Source: Spirochaetaceae bacterium (GTDB lineage: Bacteria > Spirochaetota > Spirochaetia > Treponematales > Breznakiellaceae). Taken from it: 9,311 nucleotides of DNA. The stretch covers positions 1 to 9,311 of the forward strand of contig JAITAM010000047.1 in the NCBI GenBank assembly GCA_031284085.1, in the 5' to 3' direction. Shown here one piece after another: positions 1 to 5,983 of the stretch (positions are counted from its first letter, which is position 1; the number at the start of each line of letters is the position of its first letter). The notes below the pieces were generated by a model. The model was not told the DNA's origin, searched no databases, and worked only from the letters and a program-made list of their open reading frames with translations. Position numbers and translations under genes: made by a program.

Positions 1-28
1 TGGGGCGGAAATTTGCACTTATGCGGCG

Positions 29-65
29 CCTAAATGGTGTATATATTCAAATAAAAACATTTAGG
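29..65. repeat. Perfect 8-bp inverted repeat with AT-rich 21-nt spacer
   Basis: CCTAAATG (29-36) and CATTTAGG (58-65) are exact reverse complements separated by 21 nt of A/T-rich sequence. A G-T wobble (28/66) could extend the stem by one pair. No poly-T tract follows on the plus strand, so it is not a standard terminator. It could be an operator, an RNA stem or the trace of an element end; the sequence does not decide. Confidence 0.4.
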
Positions 66-81
66 TAAAAGAGTTTGCATA

Positions 82-111
82 TTGACAAAGAATGAACGGG
101 TAGTGTAATAC
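82..111 (+). promoter_or_regulatory. Possible sigma-70 promoter
   Basis: TTGACA (82-87) is a perfect -35 match. It is followed after 18 bp by TAATAC (106-111), a poor -10 match. No gene starts within 300 bp downstream; the first good CDS begins at 717 beyond the tandem array. If real, it would make a long leader through the 21-bp repeats. It may be chance in AT-rich DNA. Confidence 0.22.
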
Positions 112-435
112 TACTACATATAGTTCCTATGGTTTTAGACCTTTGCCGGTGCGCCGTGCTGAGAGGTTTTGCAGGTTTTTCTTTGGGGTGGAATTTGAAA
201 ACAGGGGCAGCGTGTTTCGATTAGAAAAATTGCCCTTCAAAGCCTTATAAAAAAGCTTGGTTTGGGAGAACCTTGAGACCTTAAATGCAGAGGAAAATCT
301 TTAGATGAGGGAGCTTGCCCCGCAAGCCCTTAAAAGAGGGGTTAATCCTTTGCCGATGGGATTCTTGGTTGAAAAAAACAGCCGATTAACTGGTTAAAAT
401 ACCTTTTTGGCTGCGGGAAGAAAATAAGCCTTTGG

Positions 436-666
436 GGAAAACGGCGTATTTTTCCGGGAAAATGGAGCATTTTTCCGGGAAAATGAGTCATCCGCTGCGG
501 AAAATGAGTCATCCGCTGTGGAAAATGAGTCATCCGCTGTGGAAAATGAGTCATCCGCTGTGGAAAATGAGTCATCCGCTGTGGAAAATAAGTCATTTGC
601 TTGGGAAAATACTTTATTTTCCCGGGAAAATGGAGCATCCGCTTAGGAAAATACGCCATTTTCCCA
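436..666. repeat. 21-bp tandem array, 11 copies
   Basis: Eleven consecutive 21-bp units, each opening with GGAAAA, start at 436, 457, 478, 499, 520, 541, 562, 583, 604, 625 and 646. The five central units (478-582) are practically identical (GGAAAATGAG...CCGCTGT, one C/T difference). The outer units diverge in their second half, often to TTTTCC(C)GGGAAAA, which is a perfect 14-bp palindrome at 617-630. Because 21 is divisible by three, the array is open on both strands: plus strand TTG 432 to 680 (heptads like KMSHPLW) and minus strand ATG 659 to 342 (heptads like HFPQRMT). Neither frame has a convincing Shine-Dalgarno, so I annotate DNA repeats rather than a protein. A translated heptad-repeat protein cannot be excluded. 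Confidence 0.9.
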
Positions 667-716
667 AGAAAACGAACTAAAAAGTTAAAGAATTTTTATA
701 ATGAAGAGGAGAAATT

Positions 717-1238
717 ATGGTACAATGGCTGCCTGAATCGCGAGTAAAACAGCTTACTATGACGAAGAGATGGCTTTCTGCCTTTAGAAAAGAGGAAGAG
801 AAATGGGGCGTTCCCATTGCCGACCAGGTGGAATTATCGGCGTGCTTTGATAAAGCATCTGCGACTCTACAGTACGTTCGTTCTGTAGCACGAAGCCCAG
901 AAGTTACAGCTCAATGCCAGCGTGTTTTTGATATTCTGCAAGAAAAACTGTTGTATATCAAAGAACATTATATAACAAATGCGCCTGCTACGGAGGAAGA
1001 GTTAAACGCTCTCTTCTCGACTGACCCTGACCCTCTCCCGCCTAAGGCGGAGGCAAGCCCTTTTGAGAATGGGAACGCTTCTTTGGGAGAAAAAGATGGG
1101 TTTTCCGAGCAGGAGCGTTCTTTTTTAGTGAGATTAAGCCACTGGGCTAATAATGTTTTTTATAAAGGAGGTAATCATGGCAGATTGGGTCCCCGGGTCC
1201 CGTCAAAATCAGATCAACATGTCGCGCCTGTGGATTGA
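717..1238 (+). CDS. Truncated paralogue of an uncharacterised Treponema-type protein, tail probably frameshifted
   Basis: The function is unknown. The ATG at 717 is preceded by AGGAG (707-711) at 5-nt spacing, a good ribosome site. Residues 1-113 align without large gaps to the N-terminal half of the next gene: MVQWLPESR / MADWVPGSR, WGVP / WGIP, ELSACFDKA / ELSAAFDKA, CQRVF / CQRIF, YIKEHY / YIKDRY, DPDPLPPKA / KAPDPTRS. The C-terminal beta-rich half of the family is absent. After about residue 136 the frame reads through the neighbour's ribosome site and 62 nt of its coding sequence, so the last ~25 residues are unlikely to be selected protein. Adding one T to the T6 run at 1121-1126 would make the frame end at the double stop TAATAA (1148-1153), 14 nt before the neighbour's ribosome site. 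The gene may be a decaying copy or a natural N-domain-only protein of about 145 residues. No signal peptide or membrane segment is visible. Confidence 0.65.
   Translation: MVQWLPESRVKQLTMTKRWLSAFRKEEEKWGVPIADQVELSACFDKASATLQYVRSVARSPEVTAQCQRVFDILQEKLLYIKEHYITNAPATEEELNALFSTDPDPLPPKAEASPFENGNASLGEKDGFSEQERSFLVRLSHWANNVFYKGGNHGRLGPRVPSKSDQHVAPVD
1164..1171 (+). promoter_or_regulatory. Ribosome binding site fixing the start at 1177
   Basis: AAAGGAGG lies 5 nt before ATG 1177, an ideal Shine-Dalgarno arrangement. This rules out the alternative ATG at 1153, which lies upstream of this site and would add eight residues (MFFIKEVI) not matched in the paralogue. Confidence 0.85.
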
Positions 1239-1869
1239 GATTTTTGAAAAGCAAGGCACCGCATGGGGAATACCGCCAGTAGACGTAACAGAACTGTCGG
1301 CGGCTTTTGATAAAGCGCAAGCTATACTGCAAACCGCTCTTTCAGCAGACCGCACTCCGGCAGTTACCACAGAGTGTCAGCGTATTTTTAGCGATTTGAT
1401 TCAGAAAATGCGCTACATTAAAGATCGGTACTTGAAAATCCCGCCTCTTGTAGAGGAGGATTTTACGAGCCTGCTTCTCAAAGCACCTGATCCCACAAGA
1501 AGCAGAAGGGGGACGCCTAAAGCGCAAATGACCGCAGAGATAGGGCGTTCCGGAACAGCGATGCTGATCCTTCACTATAAGTACGCTGAGGGAACGGAAA
1601 TGCTTGCCAATCCTGATACGGATTTGCGTTATCAGGTGCGTTACGGTCTTTTGCCGCCCCCCGGATTGACGCCGGCCAGCAGGGATATTATGACGATCCC
1701 TCGCGAGCCTGAAGACTTGCCGATAGTCTTCTCCACCAAGCGGAAAAAGGATATTGTCAATTTCGAGCCTAACGACTCGGGAAAGACCGCTTATTTTTGT
1801 ATCCGTATTGAAAACGGATCAGGGCAATACGGGCCTTGGTGTCCTGTTTTTTCAGCTATTGTTCCTTAA
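1177..1869 (+). CDS. Uncharacterised protein, 230 aa, N-terminal helical domain plus C-terminal beta-rich domain
   Basis: The function is unknown. The start is set by a strong AAAGGAGG site. Residues 1-105 look largely helical and carry the signature shared with the upstream gene (MADWVPGSR, WGIPP, ELSAAFDKA, TTECQRIF, MRYIKDRYL). Residues ~106-120 form a basic, Pro-rich linker. Residues ~124-230 look like a beta-sandwich: alternating hydrophobic strands (AMLILHYKYAEG, LRYQVRYGLL, TAYFCIRIENGSGQYGPW) ending in PVFSAIVP, reminiscent of the last strands of a fibronectin-III/Ig-like fold. No signal peptide, lipobox or membrane helix is seen. From memory, similar ~220-240-residue proteins, often in tandem copies, occur in Treponema; that needs a search. 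The gene overlaps its truncated paralogue by 62 nt and is followed immediately by two terminators, so the pair is probably one transcription unit. Confidence 0.85.
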   Translation: MADWVPGSRQNQINMSRLWIEIFEKQGTAWGIPPVDVTELSAAFDKAQAILQTALSADRTPAVTTECQRIFSDLIQKMRYIKDRYLKIPPLVEEDFTSLLLKAPDPTRSRRGTPKAQMTAEIGRSGTAMLILHYKYAEGTEMLANPDTDLRYQVRYGLLPPPGLTPASRDIMTIPREPEDLPIVFSTKRKKDIVNFEPNDSGKTAYFCIRIENGSGQYGPWCPVFSAIVP

Positions 1870-1878
1870 GATCTCCTT

Positions 1879-1907
1879 GCCTGTCGTCCGTATCGGCAGG
1901 CTTTTTT
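1879..1907 (+). terminator. Intrinsic terminator 1 after the paralogue pair
   Basis: GCCTGTCG (1879-1886) pairs with CGGCAGGC (1894-1901), eight pairs with one G-U wobble, around a 7-nt loop. Six T residues follow (1902-1907). It starts 10 nt after the stop codon of the 230-residue protein. Confidence 0.88.
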
Positions 1908-1919
1908 CAAGATCTCCTT

Positions 1920-1952
1920 GTCTGCCGTATGCAACCGGCAGACTTTTTTTTT
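1920..1952 (+). terminator. Intrinsic terminator 2, diverged duplicate of the first
   Basis: GTCTGCCG (1920-1927) pairs perfectly with CGGCAGAC (1936-1943) around an 8-nt loop, followed by nine T residues (1944-1952). The leader AAGATCTCCTTG precedes both hairpins at 1868 and 1909, giving a 41-bp tandem duplication. The stem sequences differ but remain paired, which suggests selection for hairpin function. Confidence 0.9.
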
Positions 1953-2027
1953 GAGGTCTGACCCCTTAACGCCTTCTATCAGACGAAGAGTCGTACTGCG
2001 CTTTTGATACAACGCCGAAGCTTAGAA

Positions 2028-2041
2028 ACAGGCTGGCCTGT
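2028..2041. repeat. REP-like hairpin, copy 1
   Basis: ACAGGC (2028-2033), TG, GCCTGT (2036-2041): a perfect 6-bp stem at the end of the first 84-bp unit, overlapping the first T of the 21-bp array. Confidence 0.7.
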
Positions 2042-2250
2042 CTGACCCCCAGCAAGAGAGGTCTGACCCCCAGCAAGAGAGGTCTGACCCCCAGCAAGAG
2101 AGGTCTGACCCCCAGCAAGAGAGGTCTGACCCTCAACAAGGGAGGTCTGACCCCCAGCAAGGGAGGTCTGACCCCCAGCAAGGGAGGTCTGACCCCCAGC
2201 AAGGGAGGTCTGACCCCCAGCAGGGGAGGTCTGACCCCCAATACAATACC
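2041..2250. repeat. 21-bp tandem array, 10 copies, GGTCTGACC core
   Basis: TCTGACCCYCA begins at 2041, 2062, 2083, 2104, 2125, 2146, 2167, 2188, 2209 and 2230, exactly 21 bp apart. The first four copies are followed by GCAAGAGAGG. The fifth is a variant (CCTCAACAAGGG). Copies 6-9 end in AAGGGAGG, and the ninth junction has CAGGGG. This ordered variation shows step-wise tandem duplication from both sides. Each junction contains GGTCTGACC, a palindrome apart from its centre base. There are no unique spacers, so this is not CRISPR. Confidence 0.92.
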
Positions 2251-2305
2251 GAAACTATAGAACAGACTGGCCTGCTGCTCCCGATACAATACCGAGAACT
2301 TAGAA

Positions 2306-2320
2306 ACAGGCCGTGCCTGT
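2306..2320. repeat. REP-like hairpin, copy 2 (loop variant)
   Basis: ACAGGC (2306-2311), CGT, GCCTGT (2315-2320). The stem is identical to the other copies but the loop has changed in length and sequence, which is what stem conservation with a free loop would give. Confidence 0.7.
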
Positions 2321-2390
2321 CTGTCCCTCTAACGCCCTCTATCAGACGAAGAGTCGTACTGCGCCTTTTATACAACGCCGAAGCTTTGAA

Positions 2391-2404
2391 ACAGGCTGGC
2401 CTGT
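2391..2404. repeat. REP-like hairpin, copy 3
   Basis: ACAGGC (2391-2396), TG, GCCTGT (2399-2404), at the junction of the second and third 84-bp units. Confidence 0.7.
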
Positions 2405-2474
2405 CTGACCCCTTAGCGCCTTCCATCAGACGAAGAGTCGTACTGCGCCTTTGATACAACGCCGAAGCTTTGAA

Positions 2475-2488
2475 ACAGGCTGGCCTGT
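2475..2488. repeat. REP-like hairpin, copy 4, 42 bp before dnaE
   Basis: ACAGGC (2475-2480), TG, GCCTGT (2483-2488). This is the last repeat element before the candidate dnaE promoter at 2495-2523. It lacks a T-tract, so it is not an obvious terminator. Confidence 0.7.
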
Positions 2489-2494
2489 AAAGTC

Positions 2495-2523
2495 TTGCAT
2501 AAAGCACTTTTTGCCGTTATCAT
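2495..2523 (+). promoter_or_regulatory. Candidate dnaE promoter placed for a near-leaderless start
   Basis: TTGCAT (2495-2500) and TATCAT (2518-2523) are separated by exactly 17 bp; the -10 matches five of six consensus bases, the -35 three. Transcription would begin at about 2530-2531, on or beside the dnaE ATG at 2531. The absence of any Shine-Dalgarno before that ATG fits a leaderless mRNA. The site lies immediately after the repeat block. Confidence 0.35.
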
Positions 2524-2530
2524 AGAGCTT

Positions 2531-5500
2531 ATGAGAGATTTTGTTCACCTCCACGTCCATACGGATTTTTCTTTGCTTGACGGAGCAGCATCGGTAGAAA
2601 CTTTGGCTGCAAAAGCAGCCGCCTTAGGCATGAAACACCTTGCCATAACCGACCACGGCAATATGTTCGGCGTCCTTAAATTCGCAGACGCCTGCCGTAA
2701 ATACGGTATCAACCCCATCATAGGCAGCGAATTTTATATGGCGCCCGGCTCACGCTTTGAAAAAAGCGGCTCTGAGTACACCAATAAATACTACCACCTC
2801 ATTCTGCTTGCACAGTCGGAACAAGGGTACCGCAACTTAATAAAACTCTCCTCGTATTCCTTTACACAAGGGTTTTACAGCAAACCGCGCATGGACGCTG
2901 AGCTTTTGATGAAATTCCATGACGGCCTTATCTGCCTTTCGGCCTGCCTCGCAGGCGAAATACCCAGCCTTATCCTTGACGGAAAGGCGGCGCAGGCAGA
3001 ACATAGGGCATTGTGGTTTCAAACCGTCTTCGGCAAGGACAACTTTTACCTTGAACTGCAAGATCACGGCATAGAAGCGCAAAAACAGTCAAACCCGATT
3101 ATCATAGACATTGCAAAGCGCAACGGCATACCGCTTGTGGTAACCAACGACATACACTACCTCGAAAAAGAAGACGCCGCAGTGCAAGACATTCTGCTCT
3201 GCATTTCCACAGGAAAAAAGCGTGATGACGAGAGGCGGCTCCGCTTCGACTCCCAAGAATTTTACTTCAAGACCGGCGATGAAATGGCAGCCCTTTTTCC
3301 GGAATACCCTGAAACAGTCGAGAATACAATAAACATTGCGCAGCGCTGCTGTGTCCAGATCCCCAAGCCCGGCCCCCTCTTGCCTGATTTTGCCATTCCC
3401 GCATCTTTTGCGAGCGCCGAGGACTACCTGCGCTCTATCACTATGGATGGCATTAAAGACCGCTACGGGGACAATCCGCAAGCCAAGACGCGTGCGGAAT
3501 ACGAACTGGACGTTATTATCAGCATGAAGTTCACCGGTTATTTTTTGATTGTCGCCGATTTTATCAACTGGGCAAAACAGCACGATATTCCTGTCGGCCC
3601 TGGGCGCGGGTCCGGCGCAGGCTCCATAGTCGCCTATGCCATAGGCATTACCAACATTGATCCCCTGCACTATAACCTGCTCTTTGAGCGTTTCCTGAAC
3701 CCGGAACGAGTATCCATGCCTGATTTTGACGTAGATTTTTGTTACGAGCGCCGCGGCGAGGTTATAAAATACGTTACCGAGAAATACGGTCAAGAGCGTG
3801 TCGGACAGATTATCACCTTTGGAACGCTTAAAGCTCGTGCGGTGATCAAGGATGTTGCCCGCGTCCTCAACATTCCCCTTGATGAATCAAATCAAATAGC
3901 CAAGCTGGTGCCTGAAAACCCCAAAATAACGCTCAAAGATGCCTTTGAACAAGAACCGAAACTTCAAGAATGGGAAAACCGCTATCCGGAACTCTTTAGA
4001 GTAGCCCGGAAACTGGAGGGTAAAAACCGCCATTCAAGTATTCACGCTTCAGGCATTGTTATTGGCAAAACCGATCTGGTCGATTACGTTCCGCTCTACT
4101 GGGACCCCAAATCTAAATCCACCGCAACGCAATTTACTATGGACATGATAGAGGATCGCGGGCTTGTTAAAATGGATTTCCTTGGACTAAAGACCCTTGA
4201 CCTCATCAAGAACGCCACTGACCTTATCCGCCGCCGCGGGGGGAAGTATCTAAACTTTTCTATAGAGCAAATATCGGAAACTGATCCGGTTACGTACAAG
4301 ATGCTGGGTGAGGGTAAAAGCGCAGGCATATTCCAGTTTGAATCCGGTGGTATGCAGAACATACTCAGGCAGGCGCAGCCGTCCAAAATCGAGGACCTTA
4401 TCGCTTTGAACGCTCTGTACCGCCCCGGCCCCATGGATTATATACCCCAATACATTGATTCTAAGTCCGGCAAGCAGAAAATTGTCTATCCTGACCCTTG
4501 TCTTGAATCCATTCTTAAAGAAACCTACGGCGTTATCGTGTACCAAGAACAAGTCATGCAGGTAGCGCAGGAAATTGCCGGCTACAGTCTTGGGCAAGCC
4601 GATATTTTGAGGCGCGCCATGGGAAAGAAAAAGATTGAAGTTATGATTAAGGAAAAAGAGAAATTTATTACCGGTGCAAAGAGCCGCGGTTTCAAAGAGG
4701 CCGATGCCGACCGGATTTTTGAAATACTGATCCCTTTTGCCGGCTACGGTTTTAATAAGAGCCATGCAACCGCTTATTCTCTTATTGCCTATCAGACCGC
4801 CTATCTCAAGGCGAATTTTCCAGCCGAATTCATGGCTGCAAACTTAAGTAACGAGATTTATAGTACAGACGGGCTTCCTCTTTATATTGAAGAGGCGCGC
4901 AAACTCGGTATCATTGTTGAGCCGCCCGATATTAACCGTTCGGAAGTCTATTTTTCTGTGGCCGAAGGAAAGATTATCTATGGATTCCTCGGTATTAAAG
5001 GGCTTGGCGAGGGGCCGGCGCAGGAAATAGTTCAATGCCGAAAGGAAGGGCCGTACAAAGATTTTATAGACTTCCTTCAGCGGGTCAATATTAAGACTGT
5101 CGGCAAGAAAGTTATTGAAATCCTTATTTTAACCGGCGCTTTCGACTGCTTTGGTATGACCCGCGCCGCCTTAAAAGCAAACATGGAGCAGGCGGTTGAA
5201 TTCGCCCAGTCTCAAAAGGACGATCGTGAATGTGGACAGTCAAGTCTTTTTGATGAGCTTGAAGAAAAGGGCAGCGCGTTGTTCCGTTATAAAGACCTAC
5301 CGGAATTTGAGCGGTCTGAGAAATTGCAGCAAGAAAAGGAATACTTAGGCTTCTATTTCTCCGGCCACCCCATGGATGCTTACAGGGCATCTTGGGAGCA
5401 GTATGCAACCCTTAACCTTTCCAAACTGGATGAAGCTGCAAGCGGTCCTTACACCGTCATCGGGATAGTTAAAGAGATTAAGGCCATTGTTACAAAAAAA

Positions 5501-5974
5501 GGCGACCCAATGGCGTATATTACCCTTGATGATTACCACGGCATACTTGAGCTGACCTGTTTCCCCAAGACATGGGTAAAGATGCGTGAAAAATTTGTAG
5601 TCGATACGGTTGTTGCGGTGCGCGGCTCTATGGATCGAAACCAAAAACGGGATCGCCCCGGCTTTCTCGTTGATGAAGTACTTGATATTGAAAAACTGCA
5701 AGAAGCTGCCGAAAAGCAATCGTCTCATCCGGCGGCGGTCGACTACCATGAACTACACATCCGGCTTACGGAACACGCAGCAGATCACGACGATGAACTG
5801 CTTGCGCTCTATGATTGTCTAGTCGGCAGAGACGGCGCTTGTGCGGTGTTTATTCACGTTCCGCTACAGGGCAAAGAAACGGTTATCCGTGCCGCCTCTC
5901 AGATTAAAGTTGCTCCTTCAGTACTATCTTCAATAAAAACCCATACCGGCGTGGAAAATGCCTGGTGTGCATAA
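2531..5974 (+). CDS. dnaE: DNA polymerase III alpha subunit (replicative polymerase)
   Basis: This is the catalytic subunit of the replicative DNA polymerase, 1147 residues, full length for bacterial DnaE. The N-terminal PHP domain (~1-210) keeps every metal-site position I can align to the Thermus enzyme: HLHVH (H8, H10), D17, TDHGN (H42), SEF (E67), YYHL (H89), SAC (C139), NDIH (D207, H209). The polymerase core has GPGRGSGAGS (357-365), PDFDVDF (catalytic D398 and D400) and KMDFLGL (third aspartate D549), with RPGPM and FNKSHATAYS further on. QSSLF (903-907) fits the beta-clamp binding consensus. An OB-fold (~974-1050: YTVIGIVKEIK...YITLDDYHG) and a variable C-terminal region follow. I chose ATG 2531 because family members begin a few residues before the FVHLHVH motif. 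The TTG at 2495 would add 12 unmatched residues, and neither start has a clear Shine-Dalgarno. It is the first gene of the co-directional cluster ending in pcnB. Confidence 0.97.
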   Translation: MRDFVHLHVHTDFSLLDGAASVETLAAKAAALGMKHLAITDHGNMFGVLKFADACRKYGINPIIGSEFYMAPGSRFEKSGSEYTNKYYHLILLAQSEQGYRNLIKLSSYSFTQGFYSKPRMDAELLMKFHDGLICLSACLAGEIPSLILDGKAAQAEHRALWFQTVFGKDNFYLELQDHGIEAQKQSNPIIIDIAKRNGIPLVVTNDIHYLEKEDAAVQDILLCISTGKKRDDERRLRFDSQEFYFKTGDEMAALFPEYPETVENTINIAQRCCVQIPKPGPLLPDFAIPASFASAEDYLRSITMDGIKDRYGDNPQAKTRAEYELDVIISMKFTGYFLIVADFINWAKQHDIPVGPGRGSGAGSIVAYAIGITNIDPLHYNLLFERFLNPERVSMPDFDVDFCYERRGEVIKYVTEKYGQERVGQIITFGTLKARAVIKDVARVLNIPLDESNQIAKLVPENPKITLKDAFEQEPKLQEWENRYPELFRVARKLEGKNRHSSIHASGIVIGKTDLVDYVPLYWDPKSKSTATQFTMDMIEDRGLVKMDFLGLKTLDLIKNATDLIRRRGGKYLNFSIEQISETDPVTYKMLGEGKSAGIFQFESGGMQNILRQAQPSKIEDLIALNALYRPGPMDYIPQYIDSKSGKQKIVYPDPCLESILKETYGVIVYQEQVMQVAQEIAGYSLGQADILRRAMGKKKIEVMIKEKEKFITGAKSRGFKEADADRIFEILIPFAGYGFNKSHATAYSLIAYQTAYLKANFPAEFMAANLSNEIYSTDGLPLYIEEARKLGIIVEPPDINRSEVYFSVAEGKIIYGFLGIKGLGEGPAQEIVQCRKEGPYKDFIDFLQRVNIKTVGKKVIEILILTGAFDCFGMTRAALKANMEQAVEFAQSQKDDRECGQSSLFDELEEKGSALFRYKDLPEFERSEKLQQEKEYLGFYFSGHPMDAYRASWEQYATLNLSKLDEAASGPYTVIGIVKEIKAIVTKKGDPMAYITLDDYHGILELTCFPKTWVKMREKFVVDTVVAVRGSMDRNQKRDRPGFLVDEVLDIEKLQEAAEKQSSHPAAVDYHELHIRLTEHAADHDDELLALYDCLVGRDGACAVFIHVPLQGKETVIRAASQIKVAPSVLSSIKTHTGVENAWCA

Positions 5975-5980
5975 AGGAGG
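5973..5980 (+). promoter_or_regulatory. Strong ribosome site overlapping the dnaE stop codon
   Basis: AAAGGAGG overlaps the TAA stop of dnaE (5972-5974) and precedes an ATG at 5984 by 3 nt, a short spacing. It is the only strong Shine-Dalgarno in the dnaE-regulator gap and is the main argument that the small ORF after it is translated. Confidence 0.55.
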
Positions 5981-5983
5981 AAA

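Larger units (their letters stand above)
1..435. other. Gene-poor leader region, no supportable CDS
   Basis: I see no convincing gene here. Forward frames entering from the left edge stop at 31-33, 62-64 and 66-68, so at most a few C-terminal residues of an upstream gene could be present, and none is recognisable. The stretch holds an inverted repeat (29-65), a promoter-like pair (82-111) and a short perfect hairpin, GCTTGC-CCC-GCAAGC (313-327), which has no T-tract on either side and so is not a convincing terminator. The right end (about 415-435) already looks like a degenerate copy of the 21-bp repeat that follows. Confidence 0.6.
1957..2487. repeat. Composite REP-like repeat block upstream of dnaE
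   Basis: This gene-free stretch is built almost entirely of related repeats. Three good 84-bp units lie at 1957-2040, 2320-2403 and 2404-2487. The first and third differ at about four positions. Each unit runs from TCTGACCCC (TCTGTCCCT in the middle one) through CAGACGAAGAGTCGTACTGC and CAACGCCGAAGCTT to the hairpin ACAGGC-TG-GCCTGT. Between the first and second units are the ten-copy 21-bp array (2041-2250) and a degenerate stretch (2251-2319). GAGGTCTGACCCC (1953-1965), at the left edge, and the hairpin recur after pcnB next to the transposase at the window end, so I read this as an amplified REP-type element. Long frames across it (for example minus 2289-1966, heptads of LLGVRPP) are by-products of a period divisible by three. 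Confidence 0.85.

Noticed and set aside
342..659. 105-codon minus-strand frame over the first array
   Set aside because: Same cause: the period is divisible by three, so the opposite strand is also open. No convincing ribosome site is seen upstream of ATG 659.
432..680. 82-codon plus-strand frame over the first array
   Set aside because: It starts with TTG, has no Shine-Dalgarno, and consists of heptads forced by the 21-bp period. It is kept only as a possibility under the repeat.
697..702. Perfect TATAAT just before the first paralogue
   Set aside because: Transcription from it would begin inside the Shine-Dalgarno at 707-711, and no -35 element is found at the right distance; probably chance in AT-rich DNA.
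1153..1176. Upstream ATG extending the 230-residue protein by eight residues
   Set aside because: The strong AAAGGAGG lies downstream of it, and the paralogue begins at the position matching ATG 1177.
2041..2250. Regular array that could be taken for a CRISPR
   Set aside because: Units are contiguous 21-bp repeats with no unique spacers, and no cas gene is present.
1966..2507. Minus-strand frames across the repeat block (heptads LLGVRPP and similar)
   Set aside because: Low-complexity translation of REP-like repeats, no ribosome site, and overlapping frames on the same DNA.
2495..2530. TTG start adding 12 residues to DnaE
   Set aside because: The added residues are not expected before the FVHLHVH motif, there is no Shine-Dalgarno, and the TTG overlaps the candidate -35 box.
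3089..3793. 234-codon minus-strand frame inside dnaE
   Set aside because: Antisense shadow of a strongly conserved gene, with no recognisable domain.
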